DNA of 64,000 nt. Origin: Balaenoptera acutorostrata (taxonomy: Eukaryota; Chordata; Mammalia; Artiodactyla; Balaenopteridae). The notes beneath the pieces are model-generated. The model saw only the letters and a program-made list of their open reading frames with translations, had not been told where the DNA came from and did no database searches. The position numbers and the translations under genes were made by a program. The stretch lies in the NCBI RefSeq assembly GCF_949987535.1, contig NC_080069.1, positions 36,073,269 through 36,137,268 on the forward strand, in the 5' to 3' direction. How positions within the stretch are numbered: the first letter of the stretch is position 1; the number at the start of each line of letters is the position of its first letter. This document shows, in pieces, positions 1 through 11,819 of this stretch.

Positions 1-118
1 AATGGAAAAGAATATGAAAAAAGAATATATATATATGCATAACTGAGTCACTTTGCTGTACAGCAGAAATTAACACAATATTGTAAATCAACTATGTTTC
101 AATAAAATTTTTTTAAAG
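1..118 (+). mobile_element. LINE-1 3' end, cut by window edge
   Basis: The segment carries the standard artiodactyl/cetacean LINE-1 3' end: a TA-rich stretch, the phrase around 'ctttgctgtacagcag', 'aacacaat..tgtaaatcaac' and a terminal AATAAA-like tail near 100-118. The same phrases recur at 20500-20696, 11820-12030 and, antisense, at 31160 and 38695. Only the tail is in the window. Confidence 0.85.
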
Positions 119-164
119 AATTTTTTAATTGTTTAAAAGAATCCCAAAATTTTTTAGAACTAAT

Positions 165-913
165 AAACAGATTTAGGAAAGTTGCAGGATCTCAAAAATC
201 TGTTGCATTTCTATACACTAACATTGAACAATCTGTAAAGAAAATTAAGAAAACAATTCCATTTACAATAGCATCAAAATGAATAAAATTCTTAGGAATA
301 AATCTAGCAAAGGAGGTAAAAGACTTGTACACTGAAAACTACAAAACATTGCTGAAATAAATTAAAGAAGACACAAATAAATGGAAAGAATCCCATGTTC
401 ACAGATTTGAAGATTTAATATTATTAAGATGTCTATACCACCTAAAGCAATCTAGCAATTCAACACAATTCCTATCAAAACCCCAATAGCATTTTTTGCA
501 GAAATAAGAAATTTTATCCTAAAATTCAAATGAAATCTCAAGGGACCCCAATTAGCCAAAACAATTTTGAAAAGGAACTAAGTCTGGTGATTCACACTCC
601 CTGGTTTCAAAACATATTACAAAGCTACAGTGATCAAAACAGTGTGATACTGCCATAAAGACACAAAAATTAACTAATTGAATAGAATGGAAAGGCCAGA
701 AATAAATTCTCACGTATATGGTCAAATGATATTTTGCAGGTGTGACAAGACCACTCAGTGGGGAAAGAACTTTCCCTTCAACACATTGTGTTGGGAAAAT
801 TGAATATCCTCATGCAAAAAATGAAGGTGAACACATCATCCAACATATTCAAACATTAACTCAAAATGAATTAAAGACTTAAGACCCAAAACTATAAAAC
901 TCCTAGAGAAAAT
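165..913 (+). mobile_element. Old LINE-1 ORF2 fragment, left part of a split element
   Basis: The DNA follows the reverse-transcriptase-to-C-terminal part of LINE-1 ORF2 (for example the region around 'actacaaaacattgctgaaa' and 'agctacagtgatcaaaac'), but many stops break the frame. It stops at 913 in the phrase 'aaaactcctagagaaaa'. The continuing L1 sequence resumes near 7496, so the 6.6 kb in between is a later insertion. Confidence 0.85.
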
Positions 914-1410
914 TGTACTAGTTAGGGTTCTCCAGAGAAAACATACCATTAGAATATATATATGGGGAGATTTGTTATAGCAATTGGTTCACGTGATTTT
1001 GGAGGCCAGAAAGTCCCGTGATCTGCAGTATTCAAGTTGGAAAGCCAGGGGTATAATTCAGTCGAAGTCCAAAGGCCTAAGAACCCAGGGGCCTATGGTG
1101 TAAGTCCTAGTCTGAGTATGAAAGCCCAAGAACCCAGAGTGCTGATGTCCAAGGATGGGAGAAGAAGGATGTCCCAGCTCAAACAGAGAGCATTATTGCT
1201 CCTCCTCTGCCTTTTTGTTCTACTCAGATCCTCAGCGGATCACATTATGCCCAGCTGCATTGCTGAAGGTGATCTTGTTTACTCAATGCCCTGATCCAAA
1301 TGCTAATCTCTTCCAGAAACCTTCACAGACACTTCCAGAAATGATGTTTTACTAGCTCTCTGAGCATACCTTATCCCAGTCAAGTTGACATATAAAATTA
1401 GCCCTTGGCA
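914..1410 (-). mobile_element. LTR of endogenous retrovirus (3' LTR on the minus strand)
   Basis: A 497-bp unit with TG...CA ends (TG at 914, CA at 1409) that contains the repeat phrase 'gggttctccagagaaa' at its left end. A second, truncated copy lies at 7199-7495. Because the pol remnants between them read on the minus strand, this copy is the 3' LTR. The copies have diverged strongly (roughly a quarter of sites by eye), so the provirus is old. Confidence 0.7.
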
Positions 1411-2578
1411 ACTTAGCACCCATACATAGCTCCATAAATCATACTTAGTCCCCAAATAAAGACAAAAACAAGGTCATAATTCCATGTAACAAGACACAAT
1501 TGTCCTGTATACAACTGAAAACACACTAATCTCTCCCCCAAAAAAGGAGGTAAATTCTCTGAGTGATGTTTACTCTTCACCTAATATCTTGTAACTTAAA
1601 TGCTATGATGTAAAATTTAAAATACTTAAGTACTAATATAAAGTCAATACATCTTTGGTTACATGATAAGGGAATAGGAGAGGAAAGAAAACAAATTTAC
1701 TAGCTTAAAGTATGAAAAACATATTCATTAAAAAATAAGGAGGAACTATTCATGAAATTTACAGTCCTTCTTTCTGTAATTGGTCAAGTGGTAGTAGGTG
1801 GTATTTGTAACTGTCGCCTTCCACCATCCACTCTGAATGCCCTGTGCCTTCAGTAAGCACCTCAGCACCTCCACTAGTCATGGTTCTTTACCTGGTGGGG
1901 TGACCCAAACCTTTATTCCTGAGGGGTCTGGGCTATTAGTAGTTCTGCCTGGATTGGGTTGTTTTAGTTTTCCATTGACCTTAGTCACAGGGCATGGTAA
2001 TACTAAATGATGTCCTAAGGTCTCCTGTATTCCATACTCTTCCTTACCTCTGTCGTGGAGTAAGTAGTCCAGTTGGTAGGATCAATCATCCCAGCCAACA
2101 CCATAACTCCCTTTGTTGCCTCTGTTGCCACTGAGGTGACCTGGTGACAGTATTAACTTCCAGTCCAGTGGAATCATTGTTGTGTCTCCTAGTAGAACTA
2201 TTTCTCTTTCTGGAAATAAGACTTCTAGGCCAGCAGAGCATAAAGTCACAGGAACAGGAAGCAAAAAAAAATTTTGCTAGTCAGTCACTAAGGATAATAG
2301 TGGGTGGTTCTGCTCCCATTTCCACCCCTTGATTCTTATACCTGTGATTCCTGGCCACTGGAGAAACAGCACAAACAGTCTCCTGGAGAACCTTATCCCA
2401 ACCCTGAAAGGTATTGCTACCTAGCTGGTACTATAACTGAGTCTTCAAAAAGTCAGTCCACCTTTCTGTCAAGCCAGCTGCTCCAAGATGGTAAGACTAT
2501 TGAATTCCATGAGCATGGGCCCATTTCTACACTTAATTTGCATTATTTTCTTGATCAGAAGCAATGCTGTGTGGAATG

Positions 2579-3140
2579 TCATGACACACATGATAAATCT
2601 ATGAATGGTACTTTTGGCAGAAGCACTGTGTGCAGGGAAGGCAAACCAAAGTATTCCAGAGAGGAAAAAATGCTACTACTTTCATGATGGAAGTGGGCCG
2701 TTGTAATCAGCCAGCCACTATGTAGCTGGCTGATCACCTGGGGAATGGTGCCATATTTGGACTCAGGGTTTGTCTCTGCTCCTGGAAGATTGGGCACTCG
2801 GCAGTGGCCATAGCCTGGTCGGCTTTGGTAAGTGGAAGTCCATTTTGCTGAGCCCATGCATAACTTCCACCCTTACCACCATGGCCACTTTGTTCATTAG
2901 CCCATTGGATAATGACAGAGGCAGCTAGGGAAAGAGGCTGATATCCACAGAATGGGTTATCCTATCCACTTGATTAATAAACCCTCTGCTGAGGTCACCC
3001 TTTGGTGAGCATTCACATGAGACACATATAACTTCATTTTTTTCCCATTCAGAGAGGTCTACCCACATAACTCTTCCCCAAATTTCTTTGTCAACAATTT
3101 TCCAATCATGTTCCTTCCAAGTCCCTGACCATCCAGCCAA
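2579..3140 (-). pseudogene. Retroviral pol remnant, RNase H/integrase junction
   Basis: Two short minus-strand frames, 3140-2925 (71 residues) and 2857-2579 (92 residues), read like the end of RNase H and the start of integrase. The second includes 'SKYGTIPQ', of the kind seen after the integrase zinc-binding domain. They lie in different frames and carry stops between them. The position downstream of the RNase H remnant supports the assignment. Confidence 0.5.
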
Positions 3141-3476
3141 ACCACTGGTGACAGTCTATACAGCTATATATAATCATATGTCTGGCCATTTCTCTTTCTA
3201 AGCCAAGTGCACAACCAGGTACAGGAGCCAAAGTTTTTCCTACTTGGAGGCTTTCTCTTCACCACCATCCTTCAGGGATATCCCAGAAAGGCTGTAGTTC
3301 TGCAGCTGTCCACTTTTGGGTGGTGCCTGCATATTATTATACAAAGGACCACCTGTAAACCAGTCTCAAGGTTTTTTTTTCTCTATAACGGATTATAGGA
3401 AATTTCCCGTGAAGCCATAGGTGCAAGATGGGAGAGAAAAGGCAGCGTATCAAGAGTAGTAACCATGGGTATTTGG

Positions 3477-3825
3477 GGGGGGGGGTTTGGGGGGTTTTTT
3501 TGTTTGCTTGTTTTGTTTTGTTTTGGCTGCGTTGGGTCTTTGTTGCTGTGCGTGGGCTTTTTCTAGTTAAGGCGAGTAGGGGCTACTCTTTGTTGCAGTG
3601 TGCGGGCTTCTCATTGCAGTGGCTTCTCTTGTTGCAGAGCATGGGCTCTAGGCATGTGGGCTCAGTAGTTGTGGTACGTGGGCCCTAGAGCATGCAGGCT
3701 TCAGTAGTTGTGGCACACGGGCTTAGTTGCTCCACAGCACGTGGGAGCTTCCTGGACTAGGGATCGAACCCACATCCCCTGTGATGGCAGGTGGATTCTT
3801 AACCACTGCACCACCAGGGAAGTCC
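3477..3825 (-). mobile_element. CHR-type SINE (long form)
   Basis: The element is antisense, with a T/G-rich tail on the left and the tRNA-Glu-derived head ('ccaccagggaagtcc') on the right. A perfect 16-bp target-site duplication, 'aaccatgggtatttgg', sits at 3461-3476 and 3826-3841. It is inserted in the ERV internal region. Confidence 0.95.
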
Positions 3826-4030
3826 AACCATGGGTATTTGGACCACCTCTTCATGTAACTTCTTATGCCTTCAGTGTCTGCTTGTGTCTTCAGCATCTAA
3901 TCATGCATGTACCACTTCCATCTGACAGTGGAGTGTTGTTGTGCACACCCAACTTTATGGCTTAGTGGGTCAGATGATACCCAGTTCATGATGGACAGCT
4001 CAGGTCCCATGGTAACAGGGTTACACATGG

Positions 4031-4395
4031 TCAATCTCTACTACAAAATAAGGCCCAGTAGCAGGCCAAGAGCTGTTTCTCAAAAGGAGAGTGGTCACCT
4101 ACAGATGATGGCAGAGTTTTGCTCCAAAATCCTAAAGGCCTGCACAATGATTCACCTGTAAGGGCCTGCCAAAGGTGCCAAACAACATTCGTATTTCTCA
4201 CTGACACTACAAGAACCACTGGATCTCCTGGAGCATATGGCCAAAGCAGCAAAGCAGTTTGCACAGCAGCCTGGACCTATTGCAGAGCCTTCTCTTGTTC
4301 TGGGCCCTACTCAAAACTAGCAGCTTTAGGGGTACTTGGTAAATGGGCTGGAGTAACAAACCCAAATGAGGAAATATGTTGCCTCCAACATCCAA
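4031..4395 (-). pseudogene. Retroviral pol remnant, RT connection and RNase H
   Basis: The minus-strand frame 4264-4031 contains 'PLGFWSKTLPSS' followed by 'SPFEKQLLACYWAL', a typical retroviral RNase H start. The overlapping frame 4395-4207 supplies the RT connection region ('GLLLQPIYQV'). The two are frameshifted relative to each other, so this is a dead copy. Confidence 0.75.
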
Positions 4396-4699
4396 AGAAG
4401 TCCATTTACCTCTGTCTCTTGGTTGTAGGAGGGGCCAGATCCAACAATTTATTTTTCACCTTAGAAAGGGTATATAAACATGTCCCACACCATTGGACCC
4501 CTAGAAATTTCGCTGAGGTAGAAGTCCCCTGAATTTTAGTCAGATTTATTTCTCATCTTCTGACATGCAAATGTCTTACCAATAAGTCTAGGGTAGTTGC
4601 TGTTTCTTGCTTACTGGGTCCAAGCAACATAACTGTCATCAATGTACTAGATCTCTGTGATGTTTTGTAGAAGAGAAAGGCAACCTAGATCCCTGTAAA

Positions 4700-4939
4700 C
4701 TAATTTATGACATAGACTGGAGAGTTGACATATCCCTGAACTAGGACAGTTAAGGTATATTGCCGGCCTTGCCAGCTGAAAGCAAACTGCTTCTCGTGGG
4801 TATTATGGACAGATATGGAGAAAAAGGCCTTTGCCACACCAATAGCTGCAGGTAACAGATGATATGTTAATTTGAGTAATAAAAACACACCTGGTACAGC
4901 AGCTGCAATTGGAGTCACCACTTGGTAATCCACTTTCAT
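4700..4939 (-). pseudogene. Retroviral reverse transcriptase remnant
   Basis: A 79-residue minus-strand frame contains 'KVDYQVVTPIAAAVPG' and, further on, 'FAFSWQGRQYTLTVL.QGY', the fingers and palm of a retroviral RT. The catalytic YxDD region is not in this frame. The stretch upstream (4940-6300) is interrupted by a SINE and by stops. Confidence 0.8.
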
Positions 4940-5207
4940 TCTCCAAGATCACTGTTTTCTGCACAGGCCAGGCAGGAGAATTAGATGGGGATGTGGTGGG
5001 AGTTTTCACCCTTGCATCCTTGAAGTTCTTAATGGTGGTGCTAATCTATGTAATTCCTCCCCGGACGCAGTACTGCTTTTGATTTACTATTTTGCTAGGT
5101 AGAGGCAGTTCTAATGGCTTCCATTGGCCTTTCCCACCATCATAGCCTTTACTCCACAAGTCAGGGAACTAATGTGAGGATTCTGCCAGCTGCTAATATG
5201 TCTAATA

Positions 5208-5580
5208 CAAGACTTCCCTGGTGGCGCAGTGGTTAAGAATCCACCTGCCAATGCAGGGGACACAGGTTTGAGCCTTGGTCCAGGAAGATCCCACATGCTG
5301 CGGAGCAACTAAGCCCATGCACCACAACTACTGAGCCTGCGCTCTACAGCCCGTGAGCCACAACTACTGAAGCCTGCATGCCACAACTACTGAAGCCTGC
5401 ATATCACAACTACTGAAGGCCTAGAGCCCATGCTCTGCAGCAAGAGAAGCCACCACAATGAGAAGCCCGCGCACTGCAGCAAAGAGTAACCTCCGCTCTC
5501 CGCAACTAGAGAAAGCCCGCACGCAGCAACAAAGACCCAAGACAGCCAAAAATAAATAAATTAATAAATTAATTTTAAAA
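5208..5580 (+). mobile_element. CHR-type SINE (long form)
   Basis: The head begins 'gacttccctggtggcgcag' at 5211 and the tail is 'aaataaataaattaataaa'. The duplicated target 'aatatgtctaata' lies at 5195-5207 and 5581-5593. It is inserted in the ERV, opposite in sense to pol. Confidence 0.95.
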
Positions 5581-6342
5581 AATATGTCTAATAAAATTAT
5601 GCATTCTGGAACTAGGGAAATAACCACAGAATGTGATCAAGGACCCACTGTGACTAATTGTGACTTTGCCTTTGGCAGTTGTGCCACCACTTGACCCCTG
5701 CTACTCTGTGATCTAATTACTTCCACTGCATTTAGGCTTTCCAATTGAGTGGTTGCTCTTGCCACTGTAAGGTCTGGCCTTCAGAGAAGAGCAATCACGG
5801 AGTTCTTCAAGGATGCTGGGGCTCCCCTCACAAATTTATTTCTCAAAGTGTTGATGAACGATATATTTTCTGTACCCTCCCTGTGTGGGTAAGTCGATCT
5901 TAAATGACAAATCCACTCCAATATCCCTAAACCTCTGAATCCCTTCCTCTACATTAAACCCAGGAAGTCAGGCATTTCCACCTTGATCACCGTAGGTCAT
6001 CTTTTGGTCCATGTTTCAGCCAACCAACCAACCAGTTAGAGTCCTTTCTGACTCCCTGGGCAGCAAGACTGAATGCTTAGTGAGCCCATATCAGTACATT
6101 CATCTTGATCCAGCTGTGTGTTCCTTCCACCATTATCCCCTACTATTAGTATCTATTTCCACACACATTCCCCAGATTTCTGTGTGTATCTATTAGAAAG
6201 CTCAAGTAGTTCTTTTGGAATATAGCACATTTTCTAATGGGTCATAGTTTGTACCTCACCATTAGAAGCACTTGAGTCTAGTTATAGATCTAGAAGCAAA
6301 GAGTGCTGGTGGGGGTGGGTCCTATGGAGAATCAGCATTGTC

Positions 6343-6639
6343 TTACATGGCAACTGCATCAGAGGAGGCCATGACTATTTTCTCAGGCAAATGCAGTGTC
6401 AATCCCCTCAGACAGAGGTGGAAAGCCACTCTTGGCCACCACTGTTGGCGGAGAGGCCGCCTATCACTAGGGGTGGAGATACCTCTTCTGATAGGGATTG
6501 AGGAGGCCACTTTTGCTGGAGATGGAGCCAGCGGGGCCAATCCCACAGGAAAAGAAGACTCATCAGAATTTAGGGGCTCTGTGTTCCCAGTTTCATCAGG
6601 GTCTTCCACATGGCCCCACCCCAAAGTACAGAATCCCAT
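6343..6639 (-). pseudogene. ERV upstream frame, probably gag/pro region
   Basis: A 98-residue minus-strand frame sits where gag or protease should lie, between the RT remnant and the 5' LTR. I cannot assign a domain from the sequence itself; the position is the main argument. A plus-strand frame over the same bases (6272-6667) is its shadow. Confidence 0.35.
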
Positions 6640-7198
6640 TCTTTCCCAAGCAGTGCATTCACTTTAACAGAAGACATGCTGTGAGGCTGGGAGCTCAACT
6701 TGCATTATAATTCAGCCAATTGCTAGACAAGGAATCAATTTTTGATTCTCAGCAATATCAGCCTTGTGGCTACAGGAAATATGGCTATCCCTCAGGGCAT
6801 TCGTAGAAGCTCTTAGGTCACTTTATGCTGCACCTGAGCTGGGAATTTGAATCCCAGAGCTCATCCTTTTCTTTCACCACTTTGTCCAACAACATTAGAA
6901 GCAACCAACACATTATATTCCTTGGTTTTCCAAAAATGTTCAAAAATGCCAAACACAGAGTCACTTAGTTCCTTTCTTCTTTTAAGTGGTTGATGAGGAT
7001 ATTCAATGCAGATGTTTTGCATATCTCTATATACTTTTCACACCATGGACTATCAGGGCTCTCTACTACTCGAAATGGAGTCATTAGCATCTCTAAATCT
7101 AATCAGACTAGAGAGCCAATTCCAGAAACCCCAGAACCAATTCAGAAAACTCATCCTTAACATTTTGTTCTTCTAGTACTGCTCCCCATACCAAAATC

Positions 7199-7495
7199 TT
7201 TACTAGTCAGGGTTCTCCAGAAAAACAGAATATATATAGTTATATGTAAATAGTGTACTATAGGAATAGTTCACATGATTACGGAGTTCAAGAAGTCCCA
7301 CAATCCATCATCTATAAGCTGGAGAACCAGTAAAGCCAGTGGTGTAATTCAGTCTAAATTCAAAGGCCTGAAAACCAGTTGAGCTGATGGTGTTAAGTCC
7401 CAGCCCTAGTCCGGAGGCTTGAGAACCATGGTCTAAGTCCCATTCTGAGTCTGAAGGCCTGAGAACCAAGAGCACCAATATTTGTGGACAGAAGG
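7199..7495 (-). mobile_element. Truncated LTR of endogenous retrovirus (5' LTR on the minus strand)
   Basis: The sequence from 'tactagtcagggttctccag' to about 7495 matches the left 60% of the LTR at 914-1410, including the serial 'gaaggcctgagaacc' units. One extra unit of that kind is present here (around 7400-7470). The half that would be the U3 start on the minus strand is missing. Host L1 sequence resumes immediately to the right. Confidence 0.65.
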
Positions 7496-7772
7496 TAAAT
7501 GTTTCATGACAGTGTACTTGGCAATGATTTCTTAGATATGACACCAAAAGCAGGGCAACAAAAGCAAAAAACTAAACAAATGGGACTACATCAAGTTTAA
7601 AAGCTTTTGTGCATCAAAGGACACAGTCAACAGGTGAAATGATGTACAAATGACCAACAAGCATATGAGAAAAGGCTCAACATCACTAGTCATGAAACTG
7701 AAAATCCAAATCACAGTGAGATATCACCTTACACCCATTAGGATATCAGTATCAATAAAACTGAAAATAACA

Positions 7773-8156
7773 TGAGTCTTAGCTTGGGCCCTCATAACAA
7801 TATACCATAGACTGGGTGGCTTGTGTCAGCCAGTCTCATGGTCTAAAGGCTAGAAAGTCTAAGATCAAGGTCCCCACAAAGCAGGTTTCATTCTGAGACT
7901 TCTCCTCTTGGCTTGTAGGCAGCTGCATCTCCCTGTGCTCACATGGACTTTCCTTGATGCATGTGCATATAGGGTAAGGGAAAGAGCAAGCTCTCTGGCA
8001 TCTCTTAAAAGGGCACTAAACCCATCATGAAGTCCCCACATTTATGACCTCATATAAACCTGATTATCTTCAGAGGTCACATTTCCCAAATACTATCATA
8101 TTGGGGGTTAGGGCTACAACGTAGTAATTTGGGAGGGAACAAAATTCAGTTCATAG
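7773..8156 (-). mobile_element. MLT1-type (MaLR) solo LTR
   Basis: On the minus strand this is an MLT1-family LTR; on the plus strand it shows 'ccatagactgggtggctt', 'agagcaagctctctggc' and 'ttgggggttagggctac'. It interrupts the L1 between 'gaaaataaca' and 'agtgttggc'. A short 'aaca' duplication flanks it. Confidence 0.8.
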
Positions 8157-8579
8157 AACAAGTGTTGGCAGAGATGTGGAGGAATTGGAACCCTTGTGCA
8201 CTGTTTATGGGATTGTAAGCTGGTCTAACCACTGTAGAAAACAGTATACAGATTCTTCAAAAAATTAAAAATAGAACTACCACATGATCCAGCAATGCCA
8301 CTTCTGGGTATATATCCAAGAGCATTTAAAGCAGGGTTTTGAAGAGATATTTGCATACCCATGTTGATAACAGCACTATTCACAGTAGTCAGGAGGTGGA
8401 AAGCAAGCCAAATGTCCATTGATGGATGAGTAGATAAACAAAAGATAGCATATACACACAGTAGAATATTATCCAGCTTTAAAAAGAAGGAAGGAAGTCT
8501 ATCACATGCTACATGTGTGAAACTTGAGGACATTATGCTAAGGCAAATAAGCCAGTCACAAAAGGAGAAATACTGTATG

Positions 8580-9108
8580 TTGGTAAAGGCAGTCTCATGT
8601 ACGCAGCCTTTTGACTCCCACTTGGTCACATAAGAATGGGCCTTGGGTCTGGAACACTTCCATACCAAGAGATAAAGAGCCCACATAGCCTGTGTGAGCT
8701 TATCATGCCATGGGAATATCTCTCCTTGTTACAGCCACAGCTAGTACTCTCATCTCTGCTTTAAATGTGTGCATCACATGGCACCTGGCCAACCCCACCG
8801 TCATATCCCTCCTCACAGGGAGGGGACAGGGTTCCTTCCACTGCAACATTAGAGGGATGCACATAGGCAAATTGGCCTGAGTCAGCCACCAGGAGAGACT
8901 CCCTGGCCATGGAGGACTGACACATACTACTGAGGCTGATCTTGTTCTGTCTCTTCTCTATGTAAGTAAAGCGTTGTTCCATCCAGTGCCTAATTAACTG
9001 TGTTGTGTTTTCCTTGGCAACTCCAATACCAAGATGCAATGTGCAGAAGTGTTTAGAGTCCTTCCCCTGGTGTTGGTAACCAGTGCATGGTACTCTGCTG
9101 GACACTGG
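8580..9108. mobile_element. LTR-like insert in LINE-1
   Basis: A 529-bp block unrelated to L1 separates two L1 pieces that are otherwise contiguous. GTATG occurs directly at both borders (8575-8579 and 9109-9113), the size of an LTR target duplication. The element lacks clean TG/CA ends at that boundary, so family and strand are open. The minus-strand frame 9138-8761 is a by-product. Confidence 0.5.
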
Positions 9109-9250
9109 GTATGAGATATGTAAAGTAGTCAAATTCATAGAAACAAAAAAGTAGAATGGTGGTTGCCAGAGGTGGGGGAGGAGAAATGGGGAGTTGTTTA
9201 TGCTCTCAACGTCTTCACATCCCCATCAAGTATAAGTGAGAAGGGCCAAG

Positions 9251-11120
9251 AAACTGAGTCATGCCCACACTCATGATTGATTAATTAATATAAAGTATCT
9301 ATCATGATTTGTGTTCTTGTGCTATTTCTTAAAGGTAGAGCTAACAAATATTTTTATACATGACTGACACCTACTATAACTACACTATTAGTATGGAATA
9401 TATTCTAATTAAGTAATTGAATGCTCTGTGTAATTTTGCTGGATTCCTGTTAAATTGGCCTGAAAGAATCTTTATTTATTAAAGTATCAGGTGGTTTTAG
9501 AAAAGAAGTGTTAAATGATTTCTATCTAGAGCACGATCAAGTTGAAATATTGCCATTTGTATAGTTAAATTCACTTACAAAGAGAAACCACTGTTCGTTG
9601 TTAATATTTCCAGAACATGTGACTGTTTTAATTTACATTTGTACCTTATCCCTTGAGGACAAAAATAAAAGTGACAGTTAAAGTAACAACATTGAAATGT
9701 AAAATCAGAATAAAATCATGCCCTTTCACAATATTCTATCTAGACAAAGTTGTAGACTGCGGTTCTTTAAGAATAGCTCAGATGGGAACTTCCTCCTCAT
9801 AACTACACCCTCCACCACCCTCCTCAACCCCCCAAAACACAAACACAGACATTCTCCTCAGGCTCCACCAAAATAACTTTAATTGTGAGCTTATCAATTA
9901 TGAGGTAGAGGTTTAATTTATCTTACCACTACAGAAACAGCAAAGATTTTCCATTAAATACTAGATTTAGAAACTTTATAGAAAATCCCTGATTTATAAT
10001 TCATTCTGTAATACTGGCACAATGAAGATCGTTCTGAAAAATTCATCAAAAAAATGTTCCAAAGAAACAAATTTTTCTCCTAAATTATTCTCCCAAATCA
10101 GTAAGTTAATAAAATATCAAAGAAGCTATGGTTTAACATAACCACATTTATTTTTGAAATTTTAAAAGGAATTTTATGATCTTTCAGCTGTATAAATTAT
10201 GATGCTTCACAAAGATGAATTTTAGGCCTTAAGGAAGGTAACTGTATTTTTCCCGATTCCTCCATTACTTTGAAAATATAAATACCAGGTTCCAATGTTT
10301 AAACAAATGGGAGTCACTGTTTCTGATATGGATTTAAACAGATTATAATATATGCATATTTTTAAAAATATTTTAATGACCTATTTAACTTTATTTTCTA
10401 ACTACTTGGGAATTGATAGCAATGTCATCACCTATGCCAAAGAGTGACTCTCATAATATTCTCTTTTTGTTTTCTGCATTTTTATCCTCTCAAGACCTGC
10501 TTACACAAGAAACAAACTGTCTTCTGTTGTATTGCAATCCAAATTGATCTCTCCTTGCCATAGAGAAAATTTGAAAAAGTTTTCTTTAAAGTCTTAATTA
10601 ACTTAACTCAGTTGATTTGATTTTGCAATAACTGTGTTAATGTCATATAAATTAAGAAACTTATCTACCATCTCTGAGCAATTCCAGGATAAGAAATCAG
10701 AAGCTGTAGCTTTTCAATCACAGACTGAAAAATCCCTATCATTTAACCTATAAGTTTCTTTGTGTTTGGTTCAAAGCAGTAGTAGCTCTTATAGCTATTG
10801 TGATGGTCATCTGATACTCCACTTGCTACCTTTATCCAGTGAAGTCCCTATTTTTGCCTAAGTTTTCCTCTTATAGTGGACGTTTAAGAGCTTTAAAAAG
10901 AAGAATGGAAAAGCCAGAAAGAAGACAAGACCTATGAAGAAACAAGTCAACAAAACTTCTTCCTCAAGCAATTTGGACAGTTCTCCTGAAGAGGGTGAGC
11001 TGAGCAGTGCATACCTGGTGGTAAGCTCCCACCCTTGTATCTTTGAAGATGGAAGGAAATGGGGAAGATGAAAAAAATGAAGTTTTCATTAGAGCACTCA
11101 TTAACCTAATGAGATCAGTA
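9251..11120. other. AT-rich intergenic stretch, no gene seen
   Basis: No frame, splice-flanked exon or recent SINE is recognisable here. Some sections look like very old repeat DNA, but I cannot place them in a family. Confidence 0.5.
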
Positions 11121-11129
11121 AAAATGTCA

Positions 11130-11500
11130 GTGATTGCCAAAGGTTAGAGAGGCAGGAGGGAGGGATAAATAGGGGGAGCACACAGAATTTTAGGGCAGTG
11201 AAGTCATTCTGTATGATACTATAATAGAAGATACATGTCATTATACATTTGTCAAAACCCATAGAATGTACAACGCCAAGAGTGAATGGTAATGTAAATT
11301 ATGGACTTTGGGTGATAGTGATGCGTTCATGTAAGTTCATCATTTTAACAAATATACACTCTGGTGCAGGATGTCGATAGTGGGGAAGGCTGTGTATGTG
11401 TGGGCAGGGGGTATATGGGAACTCGTCATAACTTCTGCTCAATTTTGCTGTGAACCTAAAACTACTCTTCAAAAAAGCCAATTTTTTTTAAATAGTTGAT
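11130..11500 (+). mobile_element. Old LINE-1 (L1M-type) 3' UTR
   Basis: The text follows the 3' UTR of ancient mammalian L1 elements: 'tggactttgggtgatagtgatg', 'gtaagttcatcattttaac', 'tatgggaactc' and 'aattttgctgtgaacctaaaac'. The minus-strand frame at 11299-11481 has no meaning. Confidence 0.7.
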
Positions 11501-11584
11501 ATTTATTTCCCATTCACAGAAAAGATAATAGGGTTTTTGTTGAACTTATTTGACTGTATAATTATATCCCTTTCATGTATGCTG

Positions 11585-11780
11585 AAAAATTTTTAAATTG
11601 AAGTATAGTTGATTTACAATGTTGTGTTAATTTCTGCTGTATATATATATATATATGTTTATATGTATTCTTTTTCATATTCTTTTCCATTATGGTTTAT
11701 CACAGGATATTGACTATAGTTCCCTGTGCTATACAGTAGGACCTTGTTGTTGATTACTTCTTTGCTTTATCCTGCAGAAT
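11585..11780 (-). mobile_element. LINE-1 3' end, antisense, 5'-truncated
   Basis: This reads as the reverse of the young L1 3' end: 'attgaagtatagttgattt' on the left, through a (TA)n tract, to 'gttccctgtgctatacagta'. It is tail-to-head with the plus-strand copy at 11820-12030. Confidence 0.85.
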
Positions 11781-11819
11781 ACATATAAAAGTCTTGAAAT
11801 AACAATGCCAATACTGTAT

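Larger units (their letters stand above)
1411..7198 (-). mobile_element. Endogenous retrovirus internal region, decayed
   Basis: Lying between two related LTRs, this region holds retroviral pol-like translations on the minus strand in the order expected of a retrovirus. Reverse transcriptase lies around 4.9-4.7 kb, RNase H around 4.26-4.03 kb and the RNase H/integrase junction around 3.1-2.6 kb. Every frame is broken by stops and frameshifts, and no env-like frame is visible before the 3' LTR. Two SINEs have inserted into it (3477-3825 and 5208-5580). It cannot encode a virus. The class was not determined. Confidence 0.75.
7496..9250 (+). mobile_element. Old LINE-1 ORF2/3' end, right part of the split element
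   Basis: Three pieces, 7496-7772, 8157-8579 and 9109-9250, read in order through the end of L1 ORF2 and the start of its 3' UTR (e.g. 'gatatgacaccaaaagc', 'agatgtggaggaattgg', 'tggtggttgccagaggt'). Together with 165-913 they form one element broken by three later insertions. All frames carry stops. Confidence 0.85.

Noticed and set aside
2304..2687. 127-codon plus-strand frame
   Set aside because: It lies antisense to decayed retroviral pol, with no start context or motif.
8225..8686. 153-codon minus-strand frame
   Set aside because: Antisense of old LINE-1 ORF2 running into an LTR-like insert.
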